From contig NZ_JAAXYH010000006.1 of the NCBI RefSeq assembly GCF_012911865.1, positions 62,001 to 126,000 on the forward strand: DNA of 64,000 bases, in the 5' to 3' direction. Positions 46,484 through 56,648 of the stretch are shown piece after piece; the first letter of the stretch is position 1, and every line of letters begins with the position of its first letter. The DNA comes from Shewanella salipaludis (lineage in GTDB: Bacteria > Pseudomonadota > Gammaproteobacteria > Enterobacterales > Shewanellaceae). The position numbers and the translations under genes were made by a program. The notes beneath the pieces are model-generated. The model ran no database searches and was not told the origin of the DNA. It saw nothing but the letters and a program-made list of their open reading frames with translations.

Positions 46484-46539
46484 GCTTAAATTGCTGCGCT
46501 TAAATTGCTGTGTTTAAATTACTGCGTTTAAATCGCAGT
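46484..46539. repeat. Four 14-nt tandem repeats upstream of fliE
   Basis: Units GCTTAAATTGCTGC, GCTTAAATTGCTGT, GTTTAAATTACTGC and GTTTAAATCGCAGT follow without gaps; GCTTAAG starts a partial fifth. They lie about 85 bp before the fliE sigma-54 promoter. The rest of the flrC-fliE interval (46363-46692) has no gene. Confidence 0.85.
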
Positions 46540-46622
46540 GCTTAAGTTTTCAACAGGTAAACTTTCACCCTCGGCGCAATTCCTGCCCGGTTTCCCGCCT
46601 CTCCAGCAACACAATCCAACAT

Positions 46623-46637
46623 TGGCAAACATTTTGC
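46623..46637 (+). promoter_or_regulatory. Sigma-54 promoter of fliEFGHIJ
   Basis: TGGCAA-ACATT-TTGC with A following, close to consensus, 55 bp before fliE. Confidence 0.85.
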
Positions 46638-46692
46638 ATCATTAGGCTATCATCGGTGGTTATCGTCAATAATTCGACGAATGGGGCTCAAT

Positions 46693-47028
46693 ATGCAAAT
46701 AGGCGCAAATTCATTACTTCAGGAAATGCAGTCACTTAAGGGCGAGATTTCCCCTTCTTTTGCTATTCAGCCCAACATCAGCCAACAGGTCAACAACACC
46801 AGCGGCAGCGACTTCGGTCAGCTGCTGTCACAGGCGGTCGGCAATGTCAGCGAGCTGCAGAGTGCTTCGGCTAATTTGGCGACCCGTCTGGATATGGGTG
46901 ACACCAGCGTGACTCTGTCGGATACTGTCATCGCCCGGGAGAAGGCCGGGGTGGCTTTCGAGGCCACGGTACAGGTAAGAAATCGGTTGGTCGAAGCCTA
47001 CAAAGAAATTATGAGCATGCCAGTTTAG
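46693..47028 (+). CDS. fliE: Hook-basal body protein FliE
   Basis: FliE links the MS ring to the rod. The 111-residue product starts MQIGANSLLQEMQSL at the ATG 6 nt after GGGG (an ATG four codons upstream is possible). The conserved C-terminal part reads SDTVIAREKAGVAFEATVQVRNRLVEAYKEIMSMPV in parts. It heads the fliEFGHIJ operon behind a sigma-54 promoter. Confidence 0.94.
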   Translation: MQIGANSLLQEMQSLKGEISPSFAIQPNISQQVNNTSGSDFGQLLSQAVGNVSELQSASANLATRLDMGDTSVTLSDTVIAREKAGVAFEATVQVRNRLVEAYKEIMSMPV

Positions 47029-47060
47029 GCCATGAATAAACCAGATTGCAGGAAGGCGCA

Positions 47061-48755
47061 GTGAGCACAGAAATTATGGTAGGGTCGGGACTGACAACCG
47101 ACGATGGAGTTCAGCAGGAGCATAAGTCCGGCGTCATGGGCAGCCTGGGTGGCGTCGATATGATGCGCCAGGTCACCATGATCCTCGCCCTGGCTATCTG
47201 CCTGGCGTTGGCCGTGTTCGTCATGCTATGGGCACAGGAACCCGAATATCGTCCGCTGGGCAAGATGGAAACCCAGGAGATGATGCAGGTACTGGATGTG
47301 CTCGACAAGAATAAGATCGACTATCAAATCAATGTCGATGTGGTGAGTGTGCCTGAAGACCAATATCAGGCGGTGAAGATGATGCTCAGCCGCGCCGGTA
47401 TCGACGGGGCGACACAAACCGATGATTATCTGAGCCAGGACAGTGGTTTCGGTGTCAGTCAGCGGATGGAGCAGGCCAGGCTCAAGCATAGCCAGGAGCA
47501 GAACCTCGCCCGTGCCATCGAAGAGCTCAAGAGTGTCAGCCGTGCCAAGGTGATCCTGGCATTGCCCAAGGAAAATGTGTTCGCCCGCAATGTCTCCAAG
47601 CCCAGCGCCACAGTGGTCATCAGTACCCGCCGTGGCGGTTTGGGCCAGGAAGAAGTCGATGCCATAGTCGACATAGTCGCTTCCGCGGTTCAAGGACTGG
47701 AGCCGACCCGGGTGACGGTAACAGATTCCAGTGGTCGCCTGCTCAATTCCGGCAGCCAGGATGGGGCCTCGGCCCGTGCCCGTCGCGAGCTGGAGCTGGT
47801 GCAGCAGAAAGAAGCCGAATACCGCAACAAGATAGAATCTATCCTGGTGCCCATCCTGGGCCCGGAGAACTTCACCTCGCAAGTCGATGTCAGCATGGAT
47901 TTCACCGCTGTCGAACAAACGGCCAAGCGTTTCAATCCGGATTTACCGTCGCTGCGCAGCGAAATGACAGTCGAGAATAACAGTTCGGTCGGCACCAGTG
48001 GCGGCATCCCCGGCGCCTTGTCCAACCAGCCGCCGATGGAATCCGATATCCCCCAGCAAGCCACCGAAGCGGCCGCAACCCAGGTGGCATCGGGCAACTC
48101 CCACAAAGAAGCCACCCGTAACTTCGAGCTGGATACCACCATCAGCCATACCCGTCAGCAGGTAGGGGTGGTGCGCCGTGTCAGTGTGTCGGTTGCCATA
48201 GACTTCAAACCCGGCGCCGTAGGCGAGAATGGTCAGGTGACCCGGGTGGCGCGTACCGAGCAGGAGCTGAGCAATATCCGCCGCCTGTTGGAAGGCGCTG
48301 TCGGTTTCAGTGGCCAGCGTGGTGACATATTGGAGGTGGTTACCGTGCCCTTCATGGATCAGTTGGTGGAAGAGATGCCGGCTCCGGAATTGTGGGAGCA
48401 GCCCTGGTTCTGGCGGGCGGTGAAACTGGCCTTGGGCGCATTGGTTATCTTAACCCTGATCATATTCGTGGTGCGCCCCATGCTGAAGCGCCTCATCTAT
48501 CCGGACAGCATCAATATGCCGGACGATCCTAGGATGGGCCATGAGCTTGCCGAAATCGAAGATCAATACGCGGCCGATACCCTGGGCATGTTGAATACCA
48601 AGGAAGCCGAGTACAGTTATGCCGACGATGGTTCGATACTGATCCCTAATCTGCGCAAAGATGATGATATGATTAAGGCCATTCGCGCCTTGGTGGCGAA
48701 TGAGCCTGAATTATCGACACAAGTCGTGAAAACCTGGTTACAAGACAATGGCTGA
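47061..48755 (+). CDS. fliF: Flagellar MS-ring protein FliF
   Basis: FliF forms the MS ring in the inner membrane. The GTG at 47061 follows GGAAGG and gives 564 residues; the frame opens 15 bp earlier at a TTG. The first membrane helix is VTMILALAICLALAVFVML, and the second is near residue 450 (ALGALVILTLIIFVV). The ring-building motif region includes LSRAGIDGATQTDDY. The C-terminus (DDDMIKAIRALVANEPELS...) is the FliG-binding segment. It overlaps fliG by 8 bp. Confidence 0.96.
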   Translation: MSTEIMVGSGLTTDDGVQQEHKSGVMGSLGGVDMMRQVTMILALAICLALAVFVMLWAQEPEYRPLGKMETQEMMQVLDVLDKNKIDYQINVDVVSVPEDQYQAVKMMLSRAGIDGATQTDDYLSQDSGFGVSQRMEQARLKHSQEQNLARAIEELKSVSRAKVILALPKENVFARNVSKPSATVVISTRRGGLGQEEVDAIVDIVASAVQGLEPTRVTVTDSSGRLLNSGSQDGASARARRELELVQQKEAEYRNKIESILVPILGPENFTSQVDVSMDFTAVEQTAKRFNPDLPSLRSEMTVENNSSVGTSGGIPGALSNQPPMESDIPQQATEAAATQVASGNSHKEATRNFELDTTISHTRQQVGVVRRVSVSVAIDFKPGAVGENGQVTRVARTEQELSNIRRLLEGAVGFSGQRGDILEVVTVPFMDQLVEEMPAPELWEQPWFWRAVKLALGALVILTLIIFVVRPMLKRLIYPDSINMPDDPRMGHELAEIEDQYAADTLGMLNTKEAEYSYADDGSILIPNLRKDDDMIKAIRALVANEPELSTQVVKTWLQDNG

Positions 48756-49788
48756 AATAAAAGAAGCAGTTAAAGGCTCGGGCTTTAACATAGACAATAT
48801 GACGGGGATTGAGAAGACCGCCATCTTACTGCTGAGCCTGAGCGAAGCGGATGCGGCATCGATCCTGAAACACCTTGAGCCCAAGCAAGTGCAGAAGGTC
48901 GGCATGGCGATGGCGGCGATGGAGGACTTCGGTCAGGAAAAAGTCATAGGGGTACATAAGCTCTTCCTGGATGACATCCAGAAGTATTCCTCCATCGGCT
49001 TCAACAGCGAAGAATTCGTGCGTAAGGCATTGACCGCGGCGCTCGGCGAGGACAAGGCCGGAAACCTCATAGAACAGATCATCATGGGCAGCGGTGCCAA
49101 GGGACTGGATTCCTTGAAGTGGATGGATGCGCGTCAGGTGGCGACCATCATCCAGAATGAGCACCCGCAGATCCAAACCATAGTGCTGTCATACCTGGAG
49201 CCGGATCAGGCGGCAGAAATCTTCGGCCAGTTCCCGGAGAATACCCGTTTGGATCTCATGATGCGTATCGCCAATCTGGAAGAAGTCCAGCCGGCGGCGT
49301 TGCAGGAGCTCAACGACATCATGGAGAAACAGTTTGCCGGCCAGGGCGGGGCCCAGGCGGCCAAGATGGGCGGTTTGAAGGCGGCGGCCAGCATAATGAA
49401 CTACCTGGATACCGGGGTAGAGAGCCAGCTGATGGAGACCATGCGCGAGTCCGACGAAGAGATGGCGCAGCAGATCCAGGATCTTATGTTTGTCTTTGAA
49501 AATCTTATCGATGTCGACGATCGGGGCATTCAGGCATTGCTGCGTGAAGTGCAGCAGGATATTCTGATGAAGGCGCTCAAAGGGGCCGACGATCAGCTCA
49601 AGGAAAAATTGCTCGGGAATATGTCCAAACGGGCAGCAGAATTGCTTAGGGACGATCTTGATGCCATGGGACCTATTCGCATCAGCGAAGTCGAAATTGC
49701 CCAGAAAGAGATCCTTTCCATCGCCCGTCGCCTCAGCGACAGCGGTGAGATCATGTTGGGCGGTGGCGGCGGAGACGAGTTCCTCTAA
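48748..49788 (+). CDS. fliG: Flagellar motor switch protein FliG
   Basis: FliG couples stator force to rotor rotation in the C ring. The 346-residue product has the N-domain LLSLSEADAASILKHLEPKQ, the middle EHPQ motif (NEHPQIQTIVLSYL) and a C-terminal torque helix (LKGADDQLKEKLLGNMSKRA) with the alternating charges needed for stator contact. It ends with a Gly-rich GGGGGDEFL tail. It overlaps fliF. Confidence 0.97.
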   Translation: MAEIKEAVKGSGFNIDNMTGIEKTAILLLSLSEADAASILKHLEPKQVQKVGMAMAAMEDFGQEKVIGVHKLFLDDIQKYSSIGFNSEEFVRKALTAALGEDKAGNLIEQIIMGSGAKGLDSLKWMDARQVATIIQNEHPQIQTIVLSYLEPDQAAEIFGQFPENTRLDLMMRIANLEEVQPAALQELNDIMEKQFAGQGGAQAAKMGGLKAAASIMNYLDTGVESQLMETMRESDEEMAQQIQDLMFVFENLIDVDDRGIQALLREVQQDILMKALKGADDQLKEKLLGNMSKRAAELLRDDLDAMGPIRISEVEIAQKEILSIARRLSDSGEIMLGGGGGDEFL

Positions 49789-49808
49789 AAGACGTTAAGG
49801 GGCAGCAG

Positions 49809-50801
49809 ATGACACCAGATACAGAAGATGAATTCAGCCATTGGCAACTGCCGGATATCACCTCGGAGCAGACCGATGAACCGTCAAATTTATTCGGTAA
49901 ATTTGGCAAGGCCCATGTGAGGGAGGCCCAGTCCGAGACTGTCCTGCCGCCGACCATGGCCGAAATCGAAGCCATACGAGTTCAGGCTGAGCAGGAAGGT
50001 TTCGCCGAAGGCAAGCAAGAGGGCCATAGCGCCGGGCTGGAACAGGGCCGACTCGAAGGCCTGGAACAAGGTCATGCCCAGGGATTGGAGCAGGGGCAAC
50101 AGCAAGGCTTCGAGGCAGGTATGGCCGAAGCCAAAGTCATGTTGGCGCGTTTCGATAGCCTATTGACGCAATTCGAGCAGCCCTTGGCCGTTCTCGATGC
50201 CGACATAGAAGCCGAATTGATGTCTCTGTCTATGTCTTTGGCCAGGGCCGTCATAGGTCATGAACTTAAAACCCATCCGGAACACATACTGGCAGCCTTG
50301 CGCCAGGGCATAGATGCACTGCCGATTAAGGAGCAGTCGGTGTCGCTGCGGCTGCATCCGGACGATGCGGCCCTGGTCAACGATGTCTATTCCCAGGCCC
50401 AGCTCGAGCGCAACAAGTGGCAAATAGATGAAGATCCCAGTTTGCAACCGGGCGATTGCATCCTCGACAGCCGGCGCTCCTTGGTGGATATGCGCCTGGA
50501 GAGTCGCATAGATACGGTATTCGAGCCGCTGCGTCAGCAGCGTGCCCATCTGCAACAGGAAATACAGCAGCATAAAGAGGCGCAGGCCAATAGCGCCGCC
50601 CAGGTGACGCCTTCCCTGACGGCAGACGCCGCCATGCAAGATGCCGAGGCCGCCGATGCTGATGTTCCCGATGCCAATGATCTGCAAACCAATGATCTGC
50701 AAACCAATGATGCGCAAGCAATAGCTCAGGCTTCCGCTCACCCCCCTCAGGCAACAGGTAACGGCCAAGATGCAAAATCGAACTCACAGGCTGCTGCGTA
50801 A
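49809..50801 (+). CDS. fliH: Flagellar assembly protein FliH
   Basis: FliH regulates the FliI ATPase and docks it at the C ring. The 330-residue product has the typical GxxxG-rich segment ([20 protein letters not shown] onward, residues about 60-100), then a V-type ATPase E-subunit-like domain. The C-terminal extension is long and low in complexity and contains [15 protein letters not shown] from three 15-nt repeats (50676-50720). The 3' end overlaps fliI by 32 bp. Confidence 0.93.
   Translation: MTPDTEDEFSHWQLPDITSEQTDEPSNLFGKFGKAHVREAQSETVLPPTMAEIEAIRVQAEQEGFAEGKQEGHSAGLEQGRLEGLEQGHAQGLEQGQQQGFEAGMAEAKVMLARFDSLLTQFEQPLAVLDADIEAELMSLSMSLARAVIGHELKTHPEHILAALRQGIDALPIKEQSVSLRLHPDDAALVNDVYSQAQLERNKWQIDEDPSLQPGDCILDSRRSLVDMRLESRIDTVFEPLRQQRAHLQQEIQQHKEAQANSAAQVTPSLTADAAMQDAEAADADVPDANDLQTNDLQTNDAQAIAQASAHPPQATGNGQDAKSNSQAAA
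50676..50720 (+). repeat. Three 15-nt tandem repeats inside fliH
   Basis: AATGATCTGCAAACC occurs twice exactly, then AATGATGCGCAAGCA, in frame as [15 protein letters not shown]. They lie in the low-complexity tail of FliH just before the fliI overlap. Confidence 0.9.
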
Positions 50802-52110
50802 GGTCAAACTGCACACTGACAAGGTGCCGCCGTTTCGCCCCGTCGCCAGCGGTCAGTTGGTGCGCGTGGTCGGCCTGACCCTGGAAGCCAGCGGCTGCCG
50901 GGCCCCGGTCGGTAGCCTATGCGCCATAGAAACCATGGTGGGTGAATTGATCGCCGAAGTCATAGGCTTCGACGATCAGCTGTTGTACCTGATGCCGATT
51001 GAGGAACTCAGGGGCGTGTTGCCGGGTGCCAGGGTGAGCCCGCTGGGTGAGCAAGCCGGACTGAAAGTCGGACTGTCACTGCTCGGACGGGTATTGGACG
51101 GCAATGGGGTGCCCCTGGATGGTCAGGGCCCCTTGCAGACGGATCAATACGCGCCCAGACATAGCCCGGCGATCAACCCCCTGTCCAGGCGGGCTATCAG
51201 TGAGCCGCTCGACGTCGGGGTGCGCGCCATCAACGCTATGCTGACCGTGGGCAAGGGCCAACGCATGGGGCTGTTCGCCGGCTCGGGCGTGGGCAAGAGC
51301 GTACTGTTGGGCATGATGACCCGGGGTACCACGGCCGACATCATAGTGGTCGGCTTGGTGGGTGAACGTGGCCGCGAAGTCAAAGAATTTATCGAAGAAA
51401 TCCTCGGTGAGCAGGGCAGGGCCCGCTCTGTGGTCATCGCCGCCCCGGCCGATACCTCGCCGCTGATGCGCCTGCGGGCCTGTGAAACTTCGACCCGGAT
51501 TGCCGAATATTTCCGCGATCTTGGCTATAACGTCCTGCTGCTGATGGACAGCCTGACCCGTTACGCCCAGGCCCAGCGGGAAATCGCCCTGGCGGTGGGC
51601 GAGCCGCCGGCAACCAAAGGCTATCCGCCTTCGGTGTTTGCCAAGTTGCCGCGTTTGGTGGAACGTGCCGGCAACGGTGGGCCGGGACAGGGATCGATAA
51701 CGGCCTTCTATACAGTACTGACCGAAGGCGACGATCAGCAAGATCCCATAGCCGATGCGTCGCGGGCGATCCTCGATGGCCACATAGTCCTGTCGCGGGC
51801 ATTGGCCGACTCGGGTCATTATCCGGCGATCGACATAGAAGCCTCTATCAGCCGGGTCGCCCCCATGGTGATCCCCAATGAGCACCTGGAGGCGATGCGC
51901 AAGGTGAAACAAACCTATTCCCTTTACCAACAGAATAAAGACCTTATTTCCATTGGTGCCTATGCCCAGGGCAGCGATGCCCGCATAGATAATGCCATTC
52001 GGTTGCAACCTGCGATGAATGCCTTCCTGCGTCAGACCATGCGCGACGCCCACAGATTCGATGATTGTCAGCTGATGCTGGGGCAACTCGCCGCCCAGTG
52101 CAAGGTATAG
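50770..52110 (+). CDS. fliI: Flagellum-specific ATPase FliI
   Basis: FliI powers substrate unloading for flagellar type III export. The 446-residue product has the F1-beta-like fold with Walker A GSGVGKS in [17 protein letters not shown], Walker [17 protein letters not shown] and [14 protein letters not shown]. The start lies 32 bp inside fliH, with only a weak ribosome-binding site, so translation is probably coupled to fliH. Confidence 0.96.
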   Translation: MQNRTHRLLRKVKLHTDKVPPFRPVASGQLVRVVGLTLEASGCRAPVGSLCAIETMVGELIAEVIGFDDQLLYLMPIEELRGVLPGARVSPLGEQAGLKVGLSLLGRVLDGNGVPLDGQGPLQTDQYAPRHSPAINPLSRRAISEPLDVGVRAINAMLTVGKGQRMGLFAGSGVGKSVLLGMMTRGTTADIIVVGLVGERGREVKEFIEEILGEQGRARSVVIAAPADTSPLMRLRACETSTRIAEYFRDLGYNVLLLMDSLTRYAQAQREIALAVGEPPATKGYPPSVFAKLPRLVERAGNGGPGQGSITAFYTVLTEGDDQQDPIADASRAILDGHIVLSRALADSGHYPAIDIEASISRVAPMVIPNEHLEAMRKVKQTYSLYQQNKDLISIGAYAQGSDARIDNAIRLQPAMNAFLRQTMRDAHRFDDCQLMLGQLAAQCKV

Positions 52111-52199
52111 ACGGACCCATGGCGAGACATGCCCCGACCAGAATGCAAGCTCATCCGTGGCAAGCCACGGCCACCCAAAGGATATAGGGACAGCGCTTT

Positions 52200-52643
52200 A
52201 TGGCCAAAGATCCTTTATTGACCGTGCTCAAACTCGCCAGCGATGCCGAGGAGCAGGCCGGACTGCAGTTGAAAGCCGCGCAACTGGACTTGCAGAAGCG
52301 CCAGGGGCAACTGACGGCGCTGAATAATTACCGCCTCGACTATATGAAGCAGATGGATAGCCAGCTGGGACAGAAGATCAGTGCCAGTAATTACCACCAA
52401 TTCCACCAATTTATCCGCCAGATAGATGAAGCCATAGTACAGCAGCATAAGCAGGTTAATGAGGCCACGACTCAGACCCAATATCGGCAGCAACATTGGC
52501 TGGAGAAACAGCAGAAGCGTAAGGCGGTGGAGTTGTTGCTGGCGAACAAGGCCGACAAGGCCCTGATGCTCGAAGCCAAGCGGGAACAGAAGATGAGCGA
52601 CGAATTTGCCTCGCAGCAGTTTTATCGCAACCGCAGAAGTTAA
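52200..52643 (+). CDS. fliJ: Flagellar export chaperone FliJ
   Basis: FliJ is the coiled-coil stalk protein of the export ATPase complex. The 147-residue product is almost all helix (AEEQAGLQLKAAQLDLQKRQ, HWLEKQQKRKAVELLL). AGGGA lies 9 nt before the ATG. It ends the fliE operon; a sigma-54 promoter for fliK follows. Confidence 0.93.
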   Translation: MAKDPLLTVLKLASDAEEQAGLQLKAAQLDLQKRQGQLTALNNYRLDYMKQMDSQLGQKISASNYHQFHQFIRQIDEAIVQQHKQVNEATTQTQYRQQHWLEKQQKRKAVELLLANKADKALMLEAKREQKMSDEFASQQFYRNRRS

Positions 52644-52663
52644 ACCGCCCGATCCACGAGTGT

Positions 52664-52678
52664 TGGCATTTTTATTGC
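52664..52678 (+). promoter_or_regulatory. Sigma-54 promoter of fliK operon
   Basis: TGGCAT-TTTTA-TTGC with TT following, 94 bp before fliK. Confidence 0.87.
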
Positions 52679-52772
52679 TTTAGTTTACCCAAGTATTGTG
52701 AATATGGAGCGGTAATTTGACGCTCGCATTCGGACGACATAGGGTCGGAAAAGGGCCACTTCGGGGAATTTC

Positions 52773-54404
52773 ATGCAACAAACGACAAATATCTTGCTTG
52801 CCGGCTCGGCAAAAGTGACTCAGTCGCAGGTCAAAAATTCGCAACAACCCAGTGATGCCGAAGCCTTTTCTACCGCCTTGGCGCAAGCCGGCGGCCAGAC
52901 AGATGCGTCGACTCAGGAGTCCGGGAAGTCTGTGCTTGCCAGGGCTGAGGCCACAGGCCCAATGCAGTCACAAGAGAGGCAGGCCTCAGCCAACCCCGGG
53001 TCGGATGAGGAAGACAGCCAAAATGACGACGATATCCAGCTTATTTTCGCCCAGATCAATCTCGCCAAGGAACTGAGACAGCCATCCCAGACTGCCGCTG
53101 ACGGCGAGAACTTGCCGCTTTCTCCTGGCAATTATGCCGATGCGGCATCGGCGCTGACGCCCGGGCTCAGCCAAGAGAGCATGGCTGTTGCCGGTGGCTC
53201 TGCAGATGTTGGTGCAGATGCCGGGACCGAAATGGATGATAAGGTGGCCGGGGAAGCGTCTGAGTCTGTACCGGCACTCGATGGCGACTCTGTCGCAGAG
53301 ACACAGGTTCTGTCCGGCATGGCCGAAGCCGCCGAACTGCCCATAGCGGCCCAAGGCGCGAGTCCAGAGGCGGGTCAGGGCGCAGACGCAGATGCAGAGC
53401 AAATTACATCACAAACTGTACAACACATGCCGCAATCAGCTTCCGGGGCAAACTTGACCTCAGAGTCCAGCCTGGAACCGGCGCCTGCCGGGTCTGGCGC
53501 TGGGTTGAGTGCTGGACTGAGCGCCGGCGCAATGGCGACGCCCGAGGTGGCCGATGCCGGGGGCGAGCTCGCAAGTTCGCAAGGGCTGAATCCTGACCCT
53601 GGTCCAATGGCTGCCTCGGCGACATCGACCAGAGCCGCCGCCGGGGCCGCGACGACCGCCGCGAGTCCTGGCCTCGAAGCCATGGGTGCCGCCAAGGGTG
53701 ATGCTGCGCTGGCGATGTCCGGCGTCTCTCAGGAGGCGTCACTCGGCAATGCCGATAAACTGACGGCGATTCAGACCTCGGATAGCGCCGCTCAGCTTAG
53801 GGAGGCCAGCCTGTCCGTCGGTTTACTGACCGACGCAGGTGAGGCGCCGGCTGTCGATGGCCAGAACGCTAACCCTGTGGATGCCAAGGCGCTGCAGTTG
53901 CAGCACTTGTCGGCCCAAGGTCTTTTGAACCGCAGCGAGCAGGCACAGATGCAGTTGTCTCTGCGCCACGGCGGCGAGCAGGCACCGCAGATGCAGGAGA
54001 TGATCCAGCGCTTCTCTCCCGTGATGAAACAGCAGTTGATCGCCATGGTCAGCCAGGGCATACAACAGGCAGAGATCCGCCTGGATCCCCCCGAACTTGG
54101 GGCCATGATGGTGAAGATCCAGGTGCAGGGCGATCAGACCCAGGTGCAGTTCCATGTGGTGCATCATCAGACCCGGGATCTGGTCGAACAAGCCATTCCC
54201 AGACTGAGGGAGTTGTTGTCTGAGCAGGGCATGCAACTGACCGACAGCCAGGTATCCCAGGGCCATGGTCAGCAGGAAAGGCGCGGCTCCGACGACGGCG
54301 GTGCGGGCACTGGCCAGGGGCTGGATGAAATTTCAGCAGAAGAGACAGTGTTGAGCCTAAATCAGGCAACAAGTTCGGCTTCGGGTATAGATTATTACGC
54401 ATAA
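52773..54404 (+). CDS. fliK: Hook-length control protein FliK
   Basis: FliK measures hook length and switches export specificity through FlhB. The 543-residue product has a long Ala/Gly/Ser-rich, acidic N-terminal ruler region (about 1-370) and the conserved C-terminal domain (about 390-480) with IQQAEIRLDPPELGAMMVKI and VQFHVVHHQTRDLVEQAIPR. It is the first gene behind a sigma-54 promoter and is followed by fliL. Confidence 0.93.
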   Translation: MQQTTNILLAGSAKVTQSQVKNSQQPSDAEAFSTALAQAGGQTDASTQESGKSVLARAEATGPMQSQERQASANPGSDEEDSQNDDDIQLIFAQINLAKELRQPSQTAADGENLPLSPGNYADAASALTPGLSQESMAVAGGSADVGADAGTEMDDKVAGEASESVPALDGDSVAETQVLSGMAEAAELPIAAQGASPEAGQGADADAEQITSQTVQHMPQSASGANLTSESSLEPAPAGSGAGLSAGLSAGAMATPEVADAGGELASSQGLNPDPGPMAASATSTRAAAGAATTAASPGLEAMGAAKGDAALAMSGVSQEASLGNADKLTAIQTSDSAAQLREASLSVGLLTDAGEAPAVDGQNANPVDAKALQLQHLSAQGLLNRSEQAQMQLSLRHGGEQAPQMQEMIQRFSPVMKQQLIAMVSQGIQQAEIRLDPPELGAMMVKIQVQGDQTQVQFHVVHHQTRDLVEQAIPRLRELLSEQGMQLTDSQVSQGHGQQERRGSDDGGAGTGQGLDEISAEETVLSLNQATSSASGIDYYA

Positions 54405-54508
54405 GCGGGTAACCTATAGGGTCGGCGCCATGCCCCAGGGCGGCCCGATTGCAAGTGAACCCTTTAGAAGTATGACCGAAATTAACTCATGGGTGAATGG
54501 AACAGCTA

Positions 54509-55030
54509 ATGGCTGAAGAAGAATCTTTAGAACTTGAAAATACGCAGGACTCTCAGAGTAAGCGCAAACTCATGCTGTTTGCCGGGCTTGGCCTGGTACT
54601 GCTGCTTCTCTTGGGCATAGGCCTGTGGCTGCTGCTCGGCGGCGACGATGCCGAATCGGCAGCAGCCGAGGATGCCGGCCAGGAGATAGCCACAGAAGTC
54701 GTCGACCCGGGGGAGGCATTCTATGTCGCCATGCCCAGGCCGTTTCTCTTCAATCTTCCCGGTGCCGACAGGGCCAGGTTGGTGGAAATCAAGGTACAGT
54801 TGATGGTGCGGGGCAGCAACGACGATGTCCTGGTCAAGAAACACATTCCTTTGGTCGAAGATGCCCTGCTGACCACCTTCAGCAGTGCCGATGTGCAGAA
54901 GTTGAGCTCCTTGGTGGGCAAGGACGAGTTGCGTCAGCTGGCGTTGTTGAATGTACAGAATACCCTGCAGCCGGTGACGGGTCGCAAGGTGGTCGAGAAG
55001 GTGCTGTTCACAGGTTTTGTGATGCAATGA
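54509..55030 (+). CDS. fliL: Flagellar basal-body protein FliL
   Basis: FliL surrounds and stabilises the stator. The ATG at 54509 gives 173 residues (an ATG four codons upstream is also in frame). One membrane helix (LMLFAGLGLVLLLLLGIGLWLLL in parts) is followed by an acidic linker and a periplasmic domain with PRPFLFNLPGADRARLVEIK and LVGKDELRQLALLNVQNTL. Confidence 0.94.
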   Translation: MAEEESLELENTQDSQSKRKLMLFAGLGLVLLLLLGIGLWLLLGGDDAESAAAEDAGQEIATEVVDPGEAFYVAMPRPFLFNLPGADRARLVEIKVQLMVRGSNDDVLVKKHIPLVEDALLTTFSSADVQKLSSLVGKDELRQLALLNVQNTLQPVTGRKVVEKVLFTGFVMQ

Positions 55031-55085
55031 GTGGTGACTTAGATGGAAAGCAGATTAATCCAGGCAAAGATGCTAAGGCGATATT

Positions 55086-56114
55086 GTGAGTGATCTATTA
55101 AGCCAAGACGAAATTGATGCGCTGTTGCACGGCGTTGACGATGTCGATGACGACGACATAGAGCTCGATGATAGCGATGCCCGCTCCTATGACTTCTCTT
55201 CCCAGGACAGGATCGTGCGTGGGCGCATGCCGACCTTGGAAATCGTCAACGAAAGGTTCGCCCGTCACCTGAGGATCAGCATGTTCAACATGATGCGCCG
55301 GGCGGCGGAGGTGTCGATCAACGGGGTACAGATGCTCAAGTTTGGTGAGTATGTCCATACCCTGTTCGTCCCTACCAGTCTCAACATGGTGCGTTTCAGT
55401 CCGCTCAAGGGCACCGCCTTGATCACCATGGAAGCCAGGCTGGTATTCATACTGGTGGACAATTTCTTCGGCGGTGACGGGCGTTTTCACGCCAAGATTG
55501 AAGGCCGGGAATTTACCCCGACCGAGCGGCGGATTGTTCAGCTGTTGCTGAAGATCATTTTTGAAGATTATAAGGAAGCCTGGGCTCCCGTGATGGACGT
55601 CGAGTTCGATTACCTCGACTCGGAAGTCAATCCGGCCATGGCCAACATAGTCAGCCCGACGGAAGTGGTAGTGATCAACTCGTTCCACATAGAAGTCGAT
55701 GGCGGCGGCGGTGACTTTCATATCACCATGCCCTATTCGATGATCGAGCCTATCCGTGAGTTGCTCGATGCCGGGGTACAGAGTGACAAGCAAGACACTG
55801 ACATGCGCTGGTCCCAGGCGCTGCGTGACGAGATCATGGACGTCAATGTGGGTTTCGACGCCAACGTGGTCGAGCAGGAAGTGACGCTGAAAGATGTGAT
55901 GAATTTCAAGGCTGGGGATATCATACCCATAGAATTACCCGAATACATCATGATGAAAATTGAAGACTTACCCACCTACAGATGTAAGATGGGCAAGTCC
56001 AGAGACAATCTGGCGTTAAAGATCTGTGAGAAGATACCCCGTCCGGAAACAGTCAAAACTGAGCTGCAGCTTGTGACCCGTAAAGGGAAATCCAGAGATA
56101 TTTCAGAATTATAA
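55086..56114 (+). CDS. fliM: Flagellar motor switch protein FliM
   Basis: FliM is the C-ring protein that binds phospho-CheY. The 342-residue product starts at GTG, 7 nt after AAGG. The N-terminal CheY-binding peptide is LSQDEIDALLHGV, the middle domain has GRMPTLEIVNERFARHLR, and the C-terminal SpoA domain ends IPRPETVKTELQLVTRKG. fliN follows after 11 bp. Confidence 0.96.
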   Translation: MSDLLSQDEIDALLHGVDDVDDDDIELDDSDARSYDFSSQDRIVRGRMPTLEIVNERFARHLRISMFNMMRRAAEVSINGVQMLKFGEYVHTLFVPTSLNMVRFSPLKGTALITMEARLVFILVDNFFGGDGRFHAKIEGREFTPTERRIVQLLLKIIFEDYKEAWAPVMDVEFDYLDSEVNPAMANIVSPTEVVVINSFHIEVDGGGGDFHITMPYSMIEPIRELLDAGVQSDKQDTDMRWSQALRDEIMDVNVGFDANVVEQEVTLKDVMNFKAGDIIPIELPEYIMMKIEDLPTYRCKMGKSRDNLALKICEKIPRPETVKTELQLVTRKGKSRDISEL

Positions 56115-56125
56115 GGTAGTAGTGT

Positions 56126-56509
56126 ATGAGTACAGAAGATACAGGTGACGATTGGGCTGCAGCCATGGCAGAGCAGGCGCTGGAAGAGGCCAATGCCATA
56201 GGATTGGATGAACTGGTCGATGACTCCAAGCCGATAACGGAAGAGCAGGCGGCCAAGCTGGACACCATCTTGGATATCCCAGTGACCATCTCCATGGAAG
56301 TGGGCCGCAGTTTTATCAGCATACGCAACTTGTTGCAGCTCAATCAGGGCTCAGTGGTCGAACTCGACAGGGTTGCCGGCGAGCCGCTGGATGTGATGGT
56401 CAATGGGACCCTGATTGCCCACGGTGAAGTCGTGGTGGTGAACGACAAGTTCGGTATCCGTTTGACCGACGTGATCAGCCAGACTGAGCGGATCAAGAAA
56501 TTGCGCTGA
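56126..56509 (+). CDS. fliN: Flagellar motor switch protein FliN
   Basis: FliN forms the base of the C ring and docks FliH. The 127-residue product has an acidic N-terminal stretch and the SpoA domain ILDIPVTISMEVGRSFISIR, QGSVVELDRVAGEPLDVMVN and FGIRLTDVIS. It lies 11 bp after fliM. Confidence 0.96.
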   Translation: MSTEDTGDDWAAAMAEQALEEANAIGLDELVDDSKPITEEQAAKLDTILDIPVTISMEVGRSFISIRNLLQLNQGSVVELDRVAGEPLDVMVNGTLIAHGEVVVVNDKFGIRLTDVISQTERIKKLR

Positions 56510-56648
56510 CTTAACTCCTGGCCGGCAAGTCATTGCCGCGGCCGGGATCCAGGTGCGTGAATGGGAGCCACCCGCCAAGCGTGGCTGAAATAATAATAAG
56601 GACATCCTGGCCGAGTTTCCGCCAGGAACCCATCATCGGGACTGTTTA

